NCBI GenBank assembly: GCA_965279655.1
Contig: OZ257255.1
Location: 2,666,001 to 2,730,000 of the forward strand
Length of the DNA stretch: 64,000 bases
Reading direction: 5' to 3'
Source of the DNA: SCTM01 sp965279655
Lineage (GTDB): Bacteria > Pseudomonadota > Alphaproteobacteria > Rhodospirillales > Rhodospirillaceae
Shown here: positions 1 to 16,768 of the stretch, in pieces
How positions within the stretch are numbered: position 1 is the first letter of the stretch
Layout: every line of letters starts with the position of its first letter
Translations under genes and position numbers: made by a program
The notes under the pieces: model-generated
What the model was told of the DNA's origin: nothing
The model's database searches: none
Seen by the model: only the letters and a program-made list of their open reading frames with translations

Positions 1-1533
<1,533 letters not shown>

Positions 1534-1704
1534 CAAACCCGTCACGGAACGCCCCAAAGATCAATCCGGTCACGCTCAGCCGGTCGCCCCATCGTAGGGA
1601 CACCAATGCCGGCAACAAGCGATTAAATCAGGCTGGCCTGTGCCGCACCCGGCTTGCGTGCCCTCCGTGTCCGCCCCATTCTCCCTGTCGCGCGGGGGTC
1701 TTCC

Positions 1705-2448
1705 ATGACGGATTACGTATTGCTGGCGGTGGCGGGGTTCATCGCCGGCATCATGAACGCGATCGCCGGCGGCGGCACGTTCGTCACCTTTCCTGCCCTG
1801 GTGTTCACCGGCGTACCGTCGGTGGTGGCAAATGCCTCCAACGCCGTCGCCCTGTTCCCCGCGAGCTTTGCCAGCGCCTGGGCCTATCGCCGCGATTTCC
1901 AGCACGTCGAGAACGTGCCGTTCAAAGCCATGGTGGCGGTGAGTCTGGTCGGCGCGGTGATCGGCGCCGTGCTGCTGCTATACACACCAGACAAGACCTT
2001 TGACGTCATTGTGCCCTGGCTGCTGCTCGCCGCGACCCTGATCTTCGCCTTCGGGCCCCAAATCACGCCGCGCCTGCAGACGCTGTTCCGGATCGGACCG
2101 GCGGCCTTGCTGTTCATCCAGTTCCTGATCGGCATCTACGGCGGCTATTTCGGCGGCGCGATGGGCATCGTCATGCTGGCGCTCTACGGCCTTTTCGGCC
2201 TGACCAACCTGAACGCCATGAACGCCACAAAGACGATCCTCGCGGGCGCCATCAATGGAATCACCATCATCGTGTTCGCGGCCGGCGGCAAGGTGTGGTG
2301 GCCGCAGGCCCTGGTGGTGATGGCCGGCGCATTGCTGGGCGGCTATTTCGGTGCCCATGTCGCGCGGGGCATGAACCCCAAGCACCTGCGCGCGGCGATC
2401 ACCGCCGTGTGCGTGACGGTGACGATCGTCTTCTTCTTGCGGACCTAA
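1705..2448 (+). CDS. TSUP-family (TauE/SafE) membrane transporter
   Basis: A 247-residue hydrophobic protein with about eight membrane segments. It opens MTDYVLLAVAGFIAGIMNAI, followed by the glycine-rich AGGGTFVTFPALV segment typical of the sulfite exporter TauE/SafE (DUF81) family. The second half repeats the pattern (GIYGGYFGGAMGIVMLALYG). ATG 1705 is chosen because a G-run (1694-1698) sits about 6 nt upstream and the hydrophobic stretch starts at once. An upstream in-frame ATG at 1654 would add a non-hydrophobic leader. Family members export organosulfur or sulfite-type anions, but the substrate here cannot be told. The stop codon touches the terminator of the convergent receptor gene. 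Confidence 0.88.
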   Translation: MTDYVLLAVAGFIAGIMNAIAGGGTFVTFPALVFTGVPSVVANASNAVALFPASFASAWAYRRDFQHVENVPFKAMVAVSLVGAVIGAVLLLYTPDKTFDVIVPWLLLAATLIFAFGPQITPRLQTLFRIGPAALLFIQFLIGIYGGYFGGAMGIVMLALYGLFGLTNLNAMNATKTILAGAINGITIIVFAAGGKVWWPQALVVMAGALLGGYFGAHVARGMNPKHLRAAITAVCVTVTIVFFLRT

Positions 2449-2484
2449 AAAGAAAAAGGCCGCCGCGAGGTTTTCGCGGCGGCC
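2446..2484 (-). terminator. Intrinsic terminator of the TonB-dependent receptor gene
   Basis: A perfect 11-bp stem, GGCCGCCGCGA (2458-2468) pairing with TCGCGGCGGCC (2474-2484), with a 5-nt loop. On the minus strand it is followed by TTTTTCTTTTTA (2457-2446). It lies 25 nt past the receptor stop at 2509 and abuts the convergent TSUP stop. The plus-strand side has no T-run, so it works mainly for the minus strand. Confidence 0.85.
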
Positions 2485-2508
2485 CTGTCCGTCGAAAGAT
2501 CGATCCGC

Positions 2509-4857
2509 CTAGTAGTGGACCTTCAGGGTCACACCGGCCGTGCGGCGGTCACCCATGTTGCCGTTGTAGGCGACGTTCGGCTGCTGGATGCCCGCGACCG
2601 CCAGGTACTTGCGGTCGAACACGTTGCGAATCCAGAACATGACGTCGAAGTTCTCATGCGTGACGCCGAAGTTGGCGTTGACGAGGACGCGCGGGTCCAC
2701 GTAGGCCAAGTTCATTTCGTCGGCATAGGCCTTCGACTGCCACGCCAAATCGCCGCGGACGTAGTAGTCGAGCGAGCCGGTCAGGCCACCCTTCAACTCC
2801 GCACCCACGGTACCCATCCACTTCGGCGCGCGCGGCGACTGCTTGCCGCCAATATAGCCGTTGGTGGGACACACGATGTTGTCGCAGATCGCCGGGGTAC
2901 GGGCGTAGTTCAAGTGATAGGTGCCCGTGTCGTAAGTCGAGCTGCCGTAGTAGACCGTGCTGTTGATCGAGAAGTTGTCGTTGAACGCATAGGCCGCCTC
3001 AGCCTCGAAACCCTTCGAGGTGAAGTTACCCAGGTTCAGGGTGATCACGATCGGCAGAGCCGCCGGGTTGCCGGGGTCGGCAGCCGGAATCTGCATGTTG
3101 GTCCACTTGATCAGGAACACATCCGCATTCAGACGCAGGGCGCCGAACGTGTTCTTGGTCCCGATCTCGTAGGTCCAGTTCTTGTCGCCGCCATAGATGC
3201 GGTTCGAGGGCAAGAACGAGGTGGTGTTGAAACCACCCGACTTCACGCCCTTCGCAACCGAGGCGTAGACCAGGTGGTCGGGCGCCCAGTCGTAGTCCAC
3301 CGTGAATCGCGGCGTGAAGAACTTGTAGGTCGCGGTGTAGGAGGCGCCGCCGAAGGCCAGGATGCCGCCGGAGCCGCCCGACGCCAGGGCCTGCTGGTAG
3401 CGCTCCTCCTGAGTCCAACGGCCTTCCACGCCGATTCGCAGGCGCTTGTCCATCAAGGACAACTGAACTTCGCCGAACGGGGACTTGATCTTGTTCTTGG
3501 TCAGGGATTGGCCAAGAACCACGTAGGTGGCGCCGTAATCGCTCCGCACATCGGGACGCAACGGAGAGGTCGGCACCGAGGTGAGGATCGGAGCCGATGC
3601 GAACGCGTTGAAGCTGTTGTCGCGCGACGGTGAGTACAGAAATCCGATGGCGCCGGTCAGGATGCCGTCGTCGTCGTATGACACGCGAATGTCGTGCGAT
3701 TCCGTGCGGTGACCGCTGACGCCGACCGTAGAGAACACGCAGCCCAACGGATCCGTGAAGTACGGGCAGCCGGGCAGCTGGTCGTTGTAGATATTCACGC
3801 GGTTTTCCGCCTGCACGCGGCCGAACGTGTAGTCGAGCCGGATCGCGTCGGTGATTTCGTAGCCGATGCCGACGCGCATGAAGTTCGCGCCCATCTGGCT
3901 GGCATAGCCGCGCGGATCGATCGGGATCAGGTTGAACGGGATCGAGCCGCAATACAGACGGCGCCAATTGCCGGCCGAGGCATTCGGCGGCGGACGGACG
4001 ACGTTGTTATCCGTGCCGCAGTTCAGAAGGTCGCTGCGGGAGTTGAGTTCGCCGAAGTAGGAGAGCTGCGCTTCTTCGCGCTTGCTCTTGAAGTTGAAGT
4101 AGGTGAGGTCCAGCGTCAGCTTGTCCGTCGGCGTGACGGTGACCCCGAAGTTGTAGGTGGTCTTGTCGTAGCCGCCGACGCGGCAGTTCGTGCCGGGGCG
4201 GATGTAGCTGTCGCAGAACGGATGCAGGTTCTTCCAGCTGCCGTCGAAGGTCGACTTATAGACGCCGCCGAGCACGGCCACTTTGTCCGCAACGATCGGC
4301 CCGCTGACGAGCACGGCGCCGTCCAGACGTTTGTAAATGCCGGCGGTGCCTTCCGCCTCGACATGCCAGCGGTCCTGGGCGGGCTTCCTGGTCACGTAGT
4401 TCACGGCGCCGGTGAAAGCGTTGCGGCCGTAACGGGCGCTCTGCGGGCCCTTCACGACTTCGATGCGCTCGATGCCCCAGAAGCCGACGTCGGTGACGTA
4501 GGCGCGCGGCAGGTAGACGCCGTCGAGGAAGAACGAGACCGGCTGCTCGGTCGAGCCGGCGATCTGGGTGGCGCCGCGGATGACGGGCGCGGTGTTGCCG
4601 GTGCCGCCAAAGTCTTCGAAGCTGAAGCCCGGGGTCAGGCGCGCGATGTCGCTCATGCCCGATGCGGTGCGCTTGGCGAGGTCGTCGCTGGTGAATGCGG
4701 TGATCGCCAGCGGAACCGTTTGCAGCGCTTCTTCGCGCTTACGGGCCGTGACGACGATTTCCTCGAGTTGCGCCCAGGCTTGCCCGACGTCGACCGCGAC
4801 GACCGTCGCGGCGACCGCGAGGCTGATCGCGGCTCCTTTTAAAGTTCGGCGTAGCAT
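2509..4857 (-). CDS. TonB-dependent outer-membrane receptor
   Basis: A 782-residue protein starting MLRRTLKGAAISLAVAATVV with a Sec signal peptide cleaved about AWA-QLEE. The TonB box EEIVVTA lies just after cleavage. The plug domain (about 30-150) holds VPLAITAFTSDDL and GIERIEVVKGPQSARYGRNA. The 22-strand beta-barrel fills the rest and ends in an aromatic residue (VTLKVHY), as outer-membrane proteins do. ATG 4857 is preceded by a strong Shine-Dalgarno (GAGGGGA), which rules out longer in-frame starts. It imports a bulky nutrient using TonB energy. The substrate is unknown: there is no siderophore gene or FecI/FecR pair nearby, and the divergent genes are a hydrolase-fold protein and a dehydrogenase. 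Its terminator is at 2446-2484. Confidence 0.93.
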   Translation of the reverse strand: MLRRTLKGAAISLAVAATVVAVDVGQAWAQLEEIVVTARKREEALQTVPLAITAFTSDDLAKRTASGMSDIARLTPGFSFEDFGGTGNTAPVIRGATQIAGSTEQPVSFFLDGVYLPRAYVTDVGFWGIERIEVVKGPQSARYGRNAFTGAVNYVTRKPAQDRWHVEAEGTAGIYKRLDGAVLVSGPIVADKVAVLGGVYKSTFDGSWKNLHPFCDSYIRPGTNCRVGGYDKTTYNFGVTVTPTDKLTLDLTYFNFKSKREEAQLSYFGELNSRSDLLNCGTDNNVVRPPPNASAGNWRRLYCGSIPFNLIPIDPRGYASQMGANFMRVGIGYEITDAIRLDYTFGRVQAENRVNIYNDQLPGCPYFTDPLGCVFSTVGVSGHRTESHDIRVSYDDDGILTGAIGFLYSPSRDNSFNAFASAPILTSVPTSPLRPDVRSDYGATYVVLGQSLTKNKIKSPFGEVQLSLMDKRLRIGVEGRWTQEERYQQALASGGSGGILAFGGASYTATYKFFTPRFTVDYDWAPDHLVYASVAKGVKSGGFNTTSFLPSNRIYGGDKNWTYEIGTKNTFGALRLNADVFLIKWTNMQIPAADPGNPAALPIVITLNLGNFTSKGFEAEAAYAFNDNFSINSTVYYGSSTYDTGTYHLNYARTPAICDNIVCPTNGYIGGKQSPRAPKWMGTVGAELKGGLTGSLDYYVRGDLAWQSKAYADEMNLAYVDPRVLVNANFGVTHENFDVMFWIRNVFDRKYLAVAGIQQPNVAYNGNMGDRRTAGVTLKVHY

Positions 4858-4896
4858 GTGTGTCCCCTCTGACAGTGGCTGCGCAATCGACCACCG

Positions 4897-4915
4897 AGGT
4901 TCACGATATGAACCT
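4897..4915. promoter_or_regulatory. Operator-like inverted repeat upstream of the TonB-dependent receptor
   Basis: A perfect 7-5-7 inverted repeat, AGGTTCA-CGATA-TGAACCT, lies 40-58 nt upstream of the receptor ATG in the 276-nt divergent gap to the hydrolase gene (4858-5133). Symmetry, spacing and position fit a dimeric regulator. The regulator is not identified, and no -35/-10 pair stands out around it. The rest of the gap shows nothing recognisable. Confidence 0.4.
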
Positions 4916-5133
4916 AGATTCGTCCTCTTGCGCGCGAGAGCCCCTCGGCCCACCGATGCATGGATAACATCTGCGCGACGTTCATTCCAAGATACGAACC
5001 GACGGACACGTGACCGCATACTGAGGAGCGGCGTCGATTTTTGAGGCCCTGCGGCTTTGCTGCAACGCCCTCTCGGCCAAATGCACGCGGGCCGTTAACA
5101 TCGCACTGCGGGATGTGTTTCAGGGAGTGAGTC

Positions 5134-5922
5134 GTGCGCAAGATTGTGAAGTCCTACGTGGATCTGCCCGCCGGCCAGATGCATGTGCTGGCGGTCAAGG
5201 GCAGTGCGCCGCCGATCGTGTTCTTGCACCAGACCGCGTGCTCGGCCGATTCTTTCGTCGACGTGATGGCGCACCTGCGCCTGCCCAATCAGCTCATCGC
5301 GCTCGACACGCCGGGCTTCGGCGCTTCGTTCCGTCCGGCCGGCTGGCCGTCGATGGCGAAGTACGCCGCCTGGACCGTGGCGACGCTCGACAAGCTGAAG
5401 GTGAAGCAGTTCCACCTGTTCGGGCATCACACCGGGTCCAGCCTCGCGGCGGAGATCGCCACGCGGCACCCCAAGCGCGTGCGCAGCGTGATGATGCTCG
5501 GGCCGGTCCCGATGACCAAACAGGAGCGCGAGGCGTTCCGCGGCCACTACGACAAGCCGATCGCGCCCCGCGCCGACGGCACGCATCTGCTCGACAACTG
5601 GAACTACTGCGCCAAGTTCAACCCGAACGCCGATCTCGCCGTCGTACACGACGAGGTCGCCAGCATGATCCGCAACTGGCGCGCACGCCCGCAGGCCTAC
5701 CGCGCCGTCTCGTTCCATGACTCCATGGCGCTGGTGAAGAAACTGAAGTGCCCCCTGCTCTTCATGACCACGCCGGAGGATTTCTTCTATCCGCGCTTCG
5801 CCGAGGTCTGCGCCCTGCGGCCCGACGCGAAAGTCTCCATCGTCGGCGGCGAGAATTTGCCGACACTCTCCGACCCCAAGGGCGTGGCCGCCGGCATCGC
5901 GAAGTTCGTGAAGGGGCTCTAG
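5134..5922 (+). CDS. Alpha/beta-hydrolase-fold protein with non-canonical nucleophile elbow
   Basis: 262 residues from GTG 5134, with GGGAG at 5123-5127 as ribosome binding site. The fold signature is clear: PIVFLHQTACSADSF (HG-like oxyanion segment), LDTPGFGASF, and the elbow LFGHHTGSS at residues 95-103. The usual G-x-S-x-G is G97-H-H-T-G101 here, so the nucleophile position is His99. The loop that normally holds the catalytic His reads GGENLPTLSDPKG and has no His. It keeps the fold but lacks the classic triad, so it may use another chemistry or be non-catalytic. GHHTG-type elbows may occur in some members of this superfamily, so this is probably a subfamily trait. It is divergent from the TonB receptor gene and convergent with the dehydrogenase. 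Substrate unknown. Confidence 0.82.
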   Translation: MRKIVKSYVDLPAGQMHVLAVKGSAPPIVFLHQTACSADSFVDVMAHLRLPNQLIALDTPGFGASFRPAGWPSMAKYAAWTVATLDKLKVKQFHLFGHHTGSSLAAEIATRHPKRVRSVMMLGPVPMTKQEREAFRGHYDKPIAPRADGTHLLDNWNYCAKFNPNADLAVVHDEVASMIRNWRARPQAYRAVSFHDSMALVKKLKCPLLFMTTPEDFFYPRFAEVCALRPDAKVSIVGGENLPTLSDPKGVAAGIAKFVKGL

Positions 5923-5983
5923 GCGCGCGATCAGGAGAAGTGGGCTTCCGGTTTTCCGTCCGATCGCGCGCCAAATATTTGAA

Positions 5984-7129
5984 TCAGTATCCGCGCTTGG
6001 GATCGACCACCGAGAACACCTTCTCGCCCGCGACATAGCGGCGCAAGTTCTCGCGCGCGATGGCCCACTGCGGTTCCCCGGCTCCGCCCGAGATCGTCAC
6101 GCCCGCGTCGTCGGTCGCGTGCGCCGAGATATGCGGCGTGATGATCGTGTTCGGCGCGCCGAACAACGGGTGACCCGGCGGCAAACGCTCCGGTTCCGTG
6201 GCGTCGAGCCCCGCGCCGAGCAGATGGCCGGATTTCAGCGCGGCGATCAGGTCCTCGTTCACCACTTGCTCGCCGCGACCGAGGTTGATGAACAGCGCGC
6301 CCTTCTTCATGCGGGCGAACATCGCCGCGTCGAACAGCTTTTCTGTCGCCGGCGTCAGCGGTGCCGCCATCACCACCACGTCGGCTTCGCCGATCAGCTT
6401 GGGCAATTCGTCCGACAGGCCCACGTAGGACACGAAGTCGGGTTTTTCCCGGCTGGAATTGCGCGTGGCGATCACCCGCATCCCCAACGCCGCGGCATAT
6501 TTCGCCGTCGGCGTGCCGATCCCGCCGAGGCCCACCACCAGCATGGTGCGATCCTCAATGGAGCGCAGCCGGTCCGGCGGGATGCCCGCTTCACCGCCGG
6601 GTCCGAATTTGGCGTCCTTCCCCTGAAGCACGTAGAGATCGAGCCCGCGATACAGCGCCATCATTAATGCAATGCCATGCTGCGCCATGACCGGACCGTG
6701 CACCCGCTGTGCGTTGGTGATCAGGAACCGGCCGCTCATGAACTCGGTATTCTCGTAGCAGCGGTCCAGGCCGCCGTGGGGATAGTGCAGATATCGCAGC
6801 TTCGGCGCGGCCTTCAGCATCGCCGCGGGATTGCAGGTGCCGATCAGGATCTCGGCATCGGCGATCTCCGCCGTCGCATCCTTGGCGTTGCGCACGCCGA
6901 CGACCTTCACGCCGGGCACGACCTTCTGCAGCCATGCGGTGCGGTCCGGGCGATCGATAAAGACGACGGCCTTCTTCGGCTTTGTCCATCCCGGCAGGTC
7001 CCGCATGGGGCGCGCGCTTTCGATCAACCCGAAATCGCGCACGAACTTGGCGACATCGGGCTCCGGCAACGGTGCCGCGGCCTGTGCGAGGCCCGCGACG
7101 AAGACGGCAATGACGCAAACGAGGCGCAT
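5984..7129 (-). CDS. Exported D-isomer-specific 2-hydroxyacid dehydrogenase (NAD-dependent fold)
   Basis: 381 residues. The first 19 (MRLVCVIAVFVAGLAQAAA) read as a Sec signal peptide with an AQA-A cleavage site. The mature part is a full D-2-hydroxyacid dehydrogenase: nucleotide motif VVGLGGIGTPTA, the catalytic Arg region FINLGRGEQVVNE, the Glu region DATEPERLPPGHP, and the catalytic His in TPHISAHATDD. The family is normally cytoplasmic because it needs NAD(H), so a signal peptide on an otherwise intact enzyme is odd. It may act in the periplasm with a tightly held cofactor, or the leader may be misread. It is followed by rpoD in the same direction, but a terminator and promoter region separate them. 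It stands alone between convergent hydrolase and rpoD genes. Confidence 0.85.
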   Translation of the reverse strand: MRLVCVIAVFVAGLAQAAAPLPEPDVAKFVRDFGLIESARPMRDLPGWTKPKKAVVFIDRPDRTAWLQKVVPGVKVVGVRNAKDATAEIADAEILIGTCNPAAMLKAAPKLRYLHYPHGGLDRCYENTEFMSGRFLITNAQRVHGPVMAQHGIALMMALYRGLDLYVLQGKDAKFGPGGEAGIPPDRLRSIEDRTMLVVGLGGIGTPTAKYAAALGMRVIATRNSSREKPDFVSYVGLSDELPKLIGEADVVVMAAPLTPATEKLFDAAMFARMKKGALFINLGRGEQVVNEDLIAALKSGHLLGAGLDATEPERLPPGHPLFGAPNTIITPHISAHATDDAGVTISGGAGEPQWAIARENLRRYVAGEKVFSVVDPKRGY

Positions 7130-7160
7130 GTGGATGTCCTCCCCGCCCCGCAGCCTAAAG

Positions 7161-7190
7161 CAAAACGGCCAGACTGTGAGGTCTGGCCGT
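7161..7190 (-). terminator. Intrinsic terminator after rpoD
   Basis: A 10-bp stem, ACGGCCAGAC (7165-7174) with GTCTGGCCGT (7181-7190), and a 6-nt loop. On the minus strand it is followed by TTTTG. It lies 25 nt past the rpoD stop. The T-run is short, so termination may be only partial. Confidence 0.7.
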
Positions 7191-7214
7191 CTGCATCTTG
7201 TTATGCCGAAAACG

Positions 7215-9539
<2,325 letters not shown>

Positions 9540-9582
9540 GGATTATGACCGTCTCTTCAAAAACAGTGTTCAGTCGAAGTCG

Positions 9583-11436
9583 TTAAACTTCGCCGCGATC
9601 CTCATCCCCCACCCCGGAGGCTTGCGCTTGCTCACGCAGCGCTTTGAAGACGGCAAAGGCTTGTTCAGTTGGATTTTCCGCCAGCTCCTGCTCCGCCCGC
9701 TTGAGATCGGCCTCAAGTCCCGCTCGCTGACATAGAGCGAACGTGTGATCCCAGCCGACGGTTGCTTGCTCCAGTGGAGCATCCGGGCGGGCGAATCCCG
9801 CGTGAAGATAAACGTCCGGATGCAAGAGTGAAGCGATTTCCGCAGCAAACCCAAGGCCCTGCAAGTGGGTAGCCAACGCGCCGAATTCAAGGTCTGGGTT
9901 CTGAGCGACGTGGATTAGTGCGGTTTGTCGCAGCGAGTCAAGGCGATGGTCCGAAAACATCATGCCCCCGAGGCGTTCCTCGACCAGGTCATGCATTTGG
10001 GGATGGTTCAGCAGGGTCGCGAGCAAGATTCTTTCGCGGGTCTGCTCCGAGTGCTCGATCGCATTGGACCTGATAGGCCCGGACGGGGGGAACGCCGGCT
10101 GCGGCTTCGTCCGCCAGTCTTTCCCCCTCCCCTTTGACCACCGGGGCGGCTGGCCGCCCTGGGGCGCCCGCGGCGGCCGGAAATGGGTGAACAGCCGGTC
10201 GCGGAACATCCGCAGGTACTGGTTCTGGACCGACCCCTCGCCGATCGCGCGCGCCTTGGCCTCGGCGGCCTTCTCCAGCGCGGCGCGCCGTTCCGGGGTG
10301 TCGGAGGGGTGCTCGGACAGCAGCTGGCGCCACAGCACCTCCGAAAGCGGCAGGGCGTCGGCCAGCAATGTTCCCATCGCTTCCGGTCCGTCGCGGCGGC
10401 AGATGTCGTCCGGGTCCTTGCCCGCCGGCATCATGGCGAAGCGCAGCGACAGGCCCGGCTTGAGCAGCGGCAGCGCCCGTTCGGCGGCGCGCAGCGCGGC
10501 CTTTTGGCCGGCGCGGTCGCCGTCGAAACACAAGGTGGGCTCCGGCGCGATTCGCCACAGCAGCTCGATCTGGGTTTCCGTCATGGCCGTGCCCAGCGGC
10601 GCGACCGCATGGGTGAACCCGGCCTGGGCGAGCGCGATCACGTCCATGTAGCCCTCGGCGACGATGATCTCGCGCTTGGACGAGGCGGCTTCGCGGGCCA
10701 AGGACAGCCCGTAGACGATCTGGCCCTTGTGGAAGAGCGGCGTGTCCGGCGAGTTCAGGTACTTCGGTTCCCCCTCGCCCATCACGCGCCCACCGAACGC
10801 CACCGGCCGTCCGCGCAGATCGAAGATCGGGAACATCACCCGGTCGCGGAAGAAATCGAAACTGTCGCGGCCCTCTTTGCCCGGCGAGATCAGGCGCGCC
10901 TCCATCAGGATATCCTCGGGGATTCCCTTCTTGAGGAGCGTCGGCTTGAGCCCGCTGCCGGCCGCATAGCCCAAGCGGAAACGGTGGATGGTCTCGTCCG
11001 TCAGGCCGCGGTCCTTGAGATAGGCCAGCGCCTTCTTGCCTTCCGGCGCCCACAGCGCCTTCTCGAACAGGACGCAGCCCGCTTCGACCGCGTCGCGCAA
11101 GGTGGCGGAGCGGGCGATCTCGCGGGATTCCTCCGCCGACTGGCGCGGCATTTCCACGCCCGCCTCTTCCGCCAGCCGCTCCACGGCTTCGGGGAAAGTC
11201 AGGTTCTGGGTCTTCATCACGAAGCCGAAGATGTCGCCGTGCTCCCCGGTCGAGAAGCAGTGGTAGAAGCCCTTGTCGTCGTTGACCGTGAACGAGGGCG
11301 ACTTCTCGTTCGAGAACGGGCTCAGGCCGACATACTCCCGGCCCCGGCGGATCAACTTCACGCGCCGGCCGACCACGCCCGACACCGAGAGTCGGGCGCG
11401 GATTTCATCCAGGAATTGGGGTGAGAAGCTCGCCAT
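9583..11436 (-). CDS. dnaG: DNA primase DnaG
   Basis: 617 residues from ATG 11436 (alternatives ATG 11451 and GTG 11457). The order is a zinc-binding-type domain (1-100), the RNA polymerase/Toprim core (AEGYMDVIALAQAGF, FDGDRAGQKAA) and a C-terminal helicase-binding domain. It makes RNA primers at the replication fork with DnaB. The CHC2 zinc motif is degenerate: positions that hold Cys, His, Cys, Cys in Escherichia coli read Ser39, Ser42, Cys60, Thr63 (LSPFSNEKSPSF and YHCFSTGEHGD), so zinc binding is unlikely though the fold pattern remains. From memory this loss is shared by many alphaproteobacterial primases. The gene sits between yqeY (57 nt upstream) and rpoD (43 nt downstream), so all three are probably co-transcribed. 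Confidence 0.96.
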   Translation of the reverse strand: MASFSPQFLDEIRARLSVSGVVGRRVKLIRRGREYVGLSPFSNEKSPSFTVNDDKGFYHCFSTGEHGDIFGFVMKTQNLTFPEAVERLAEEAGVEMPRQSAEESREIARSATLRDAVEAGCVLFEKALWAPEGKKALAYLKDRGLTDETIHRFRLGYAAGSGLKPTLLKKGIPEDILMEARLISPGKEGRDSFDFFRDRVMFPIFDLRGRPVAFGGRVMGEGEPKYLNSPDTPLFHKGQIVYGLSLAREAASSKREIIVAEGYMDVIALAQAGFTHAVAPLGTAMTETQIELLWRIAPEPTLCFDGDRAGQKAALRAAERALPLLKPGLSLRFAMMPAGKDPDDICRRDGPEAMGTLLADALPLSEVLWRQLLSEHPSDTPERRAALEKAAEAKARAIGEGSVQNQYLRMFRDRLFTHFRPPRAPQGGQPPRWSKGRGKDWRTKPQPAFPPSGPIRSNAIEHSEQTRERILLATLLNHPQMHDLVEERLGGMMFSDHRLDSLRQTALIHVAQNPDLEFGALATHLQGLGFAAEIASLLHPDVYLHAGFARPDAPLEQATVGWDHTFALCQRAGLEADLKRAEQELAENPTEQAFAVFKALREQAQASGVGDEDRGEV

Positions 11437-11493
11437 CGAGGGCCCCGGCATCCCCACACGTCCAGAATCTCTGGCGCGGGGATTCGGAAAATC

Positions 11494-11955
11494 CTACGCC
11501 GAGAGTTGCTGCTTCACCACGCCGGACACGGCGCCGAAGTCCATCTTGCCCGCGTGCTGCTCTTTCAGCTTGGCGATGACCTTGCCCATGTCCTTCATGC
11601 TGGCGGCCCCGGTCTCGGCGATGGCGGCTTTCACCGCCGCGGCGACCTCCGCCTCCCCCATTTGCTGGGGCATGTAGGACGCGATGACGTCGATCTCGTC
11701 CTGCTCCTTCTGGGCCAGCTCCGGGCGATTGCCCTGCTGATATAGGGCGATGGAGTCCTTGCGGCTTTTGATCATGTTGTTCATGAGCGCCAGGATACCG
11801 GCGTCGTCGATGCCCCCGGCATTGCCCGCCGGGCGCGCCGCGATGTCCTTGTCCTTGATAGCCGCCAGAACCAGCCGCACCGTATGGAGGACCTTCTCGT
11901 TCTTGGCCCGCATGGCCGTCTTCATGTCTTCGGTCAATTTGGCGCGGATACTCAT
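11494..11955 (-). CDS. GatB/YqeY-domain protein
   Basis: A 153-residue protein, MSIRAKLTEDMKTAMRAKNE, with the family pattern (LVLAAIKDKDI, IALYQQGNRPELAQKEQDEI, MKDMGKVIAKLKEQHAGKMD). It matches stand-alone YqeY proteins, which resemble the tRNA-binding tail of the GatB amidotransferase subunit. A role in tRNA-dependent amidation is assumed from the family name rather than proven. ATG 11955 is preceded by GAAGGTGA, and the in-frame extension upstream is not conserved-looking. It is the first gene of the yqeY-dnaG-rpoD run and is divergent from carA. Confidence 0.9.
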   Translation of the reverse strand: MSIRAKLTEDMKTAMRAKNEKVLHTVRLVLAAIKDKDIAARPAGNAGGIDDAGILALMNNMIKSRKDSIALYQQGNRPELAQKEQDEIDVIASYMPQQMGEAEVAAAVKAAIAETGAASMKDMGKVIAKLKEQHAGKMDFGAVSGVVKQQLSA

Positions 11956-12279
11956 CGTTCTGTCACCTTCGGGCGCGGAAATTTGGGTTAGGTAGTCTAC
12001 ACGGGTCGGCTCCAAAATTGGGGGCCGAGATTGTGGATAAGTCTGTGGCGGATCAGCGCCTTGACTCACCGGGATCGAATGCTTACACCGCGCCTTTAAC
12101 GCACATCATCGAGACGCGCGAGGCTGCTTTCGCGGCGGGGAACCACAAGCCCTAGCCGAGAGCGGTCCGGGCGGATGCGGCCAAACTCCTCCAGGAGTGG
12201 GGCCCATATAGGCAGAGGAACGCGAGAAACAAATGACCACGTCGCCCTCCCTCCTCTCCTCTTTCTGCGGCACGTGACG
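11956..12279. other. Divergent control region between yqeY-dnaG-rpoD and carAB
   Basis: A 324-nt gap that must hold promoters for both operons. A possible plus-strand -35 TTGACT (12061-12066) has only a poor -10 (TACACC, 17 nt on). A consensus DnaA box lies at 12032-12040. In-frame codons extend carA upstream to 12175 but without a convincing ribosome site. No pyrimidine- or arginine-type leader peptide or attenuator was recognised. Confidence 0.5.
12032..12040 (-). promoter_or_regulatory. Consensus DnaA box upstream of the dnaG-rpoD operon
   Basis: TTATCCACA on the minus strand, an exact match to the classic 9-mer bound by DnaA, 77 nt upstream of the yqeY start. One exact copy in 64 kb is about what chance allows, and no second box lies next to it. 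It could tie expression of primase and sigma factor to DnaA, but it is not an origin. Confidence 0.35.
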
Positions 12280-13473
<1,194 letters not shown>

Positions 13474-13475
13474 TC

Positions 13476-16742
<3,267 letters not shown>

Positions 16743-16768
16743 CGACACTTACTGCCGGGTTTGGTCAG

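Noticed and set aside
12001..12120. Possible replication origin at the DnaA box
   Set aside because: Only one exact box, no AT-rich unwinding element and no dnaA, dnaN, parAB or hemE neighbours.
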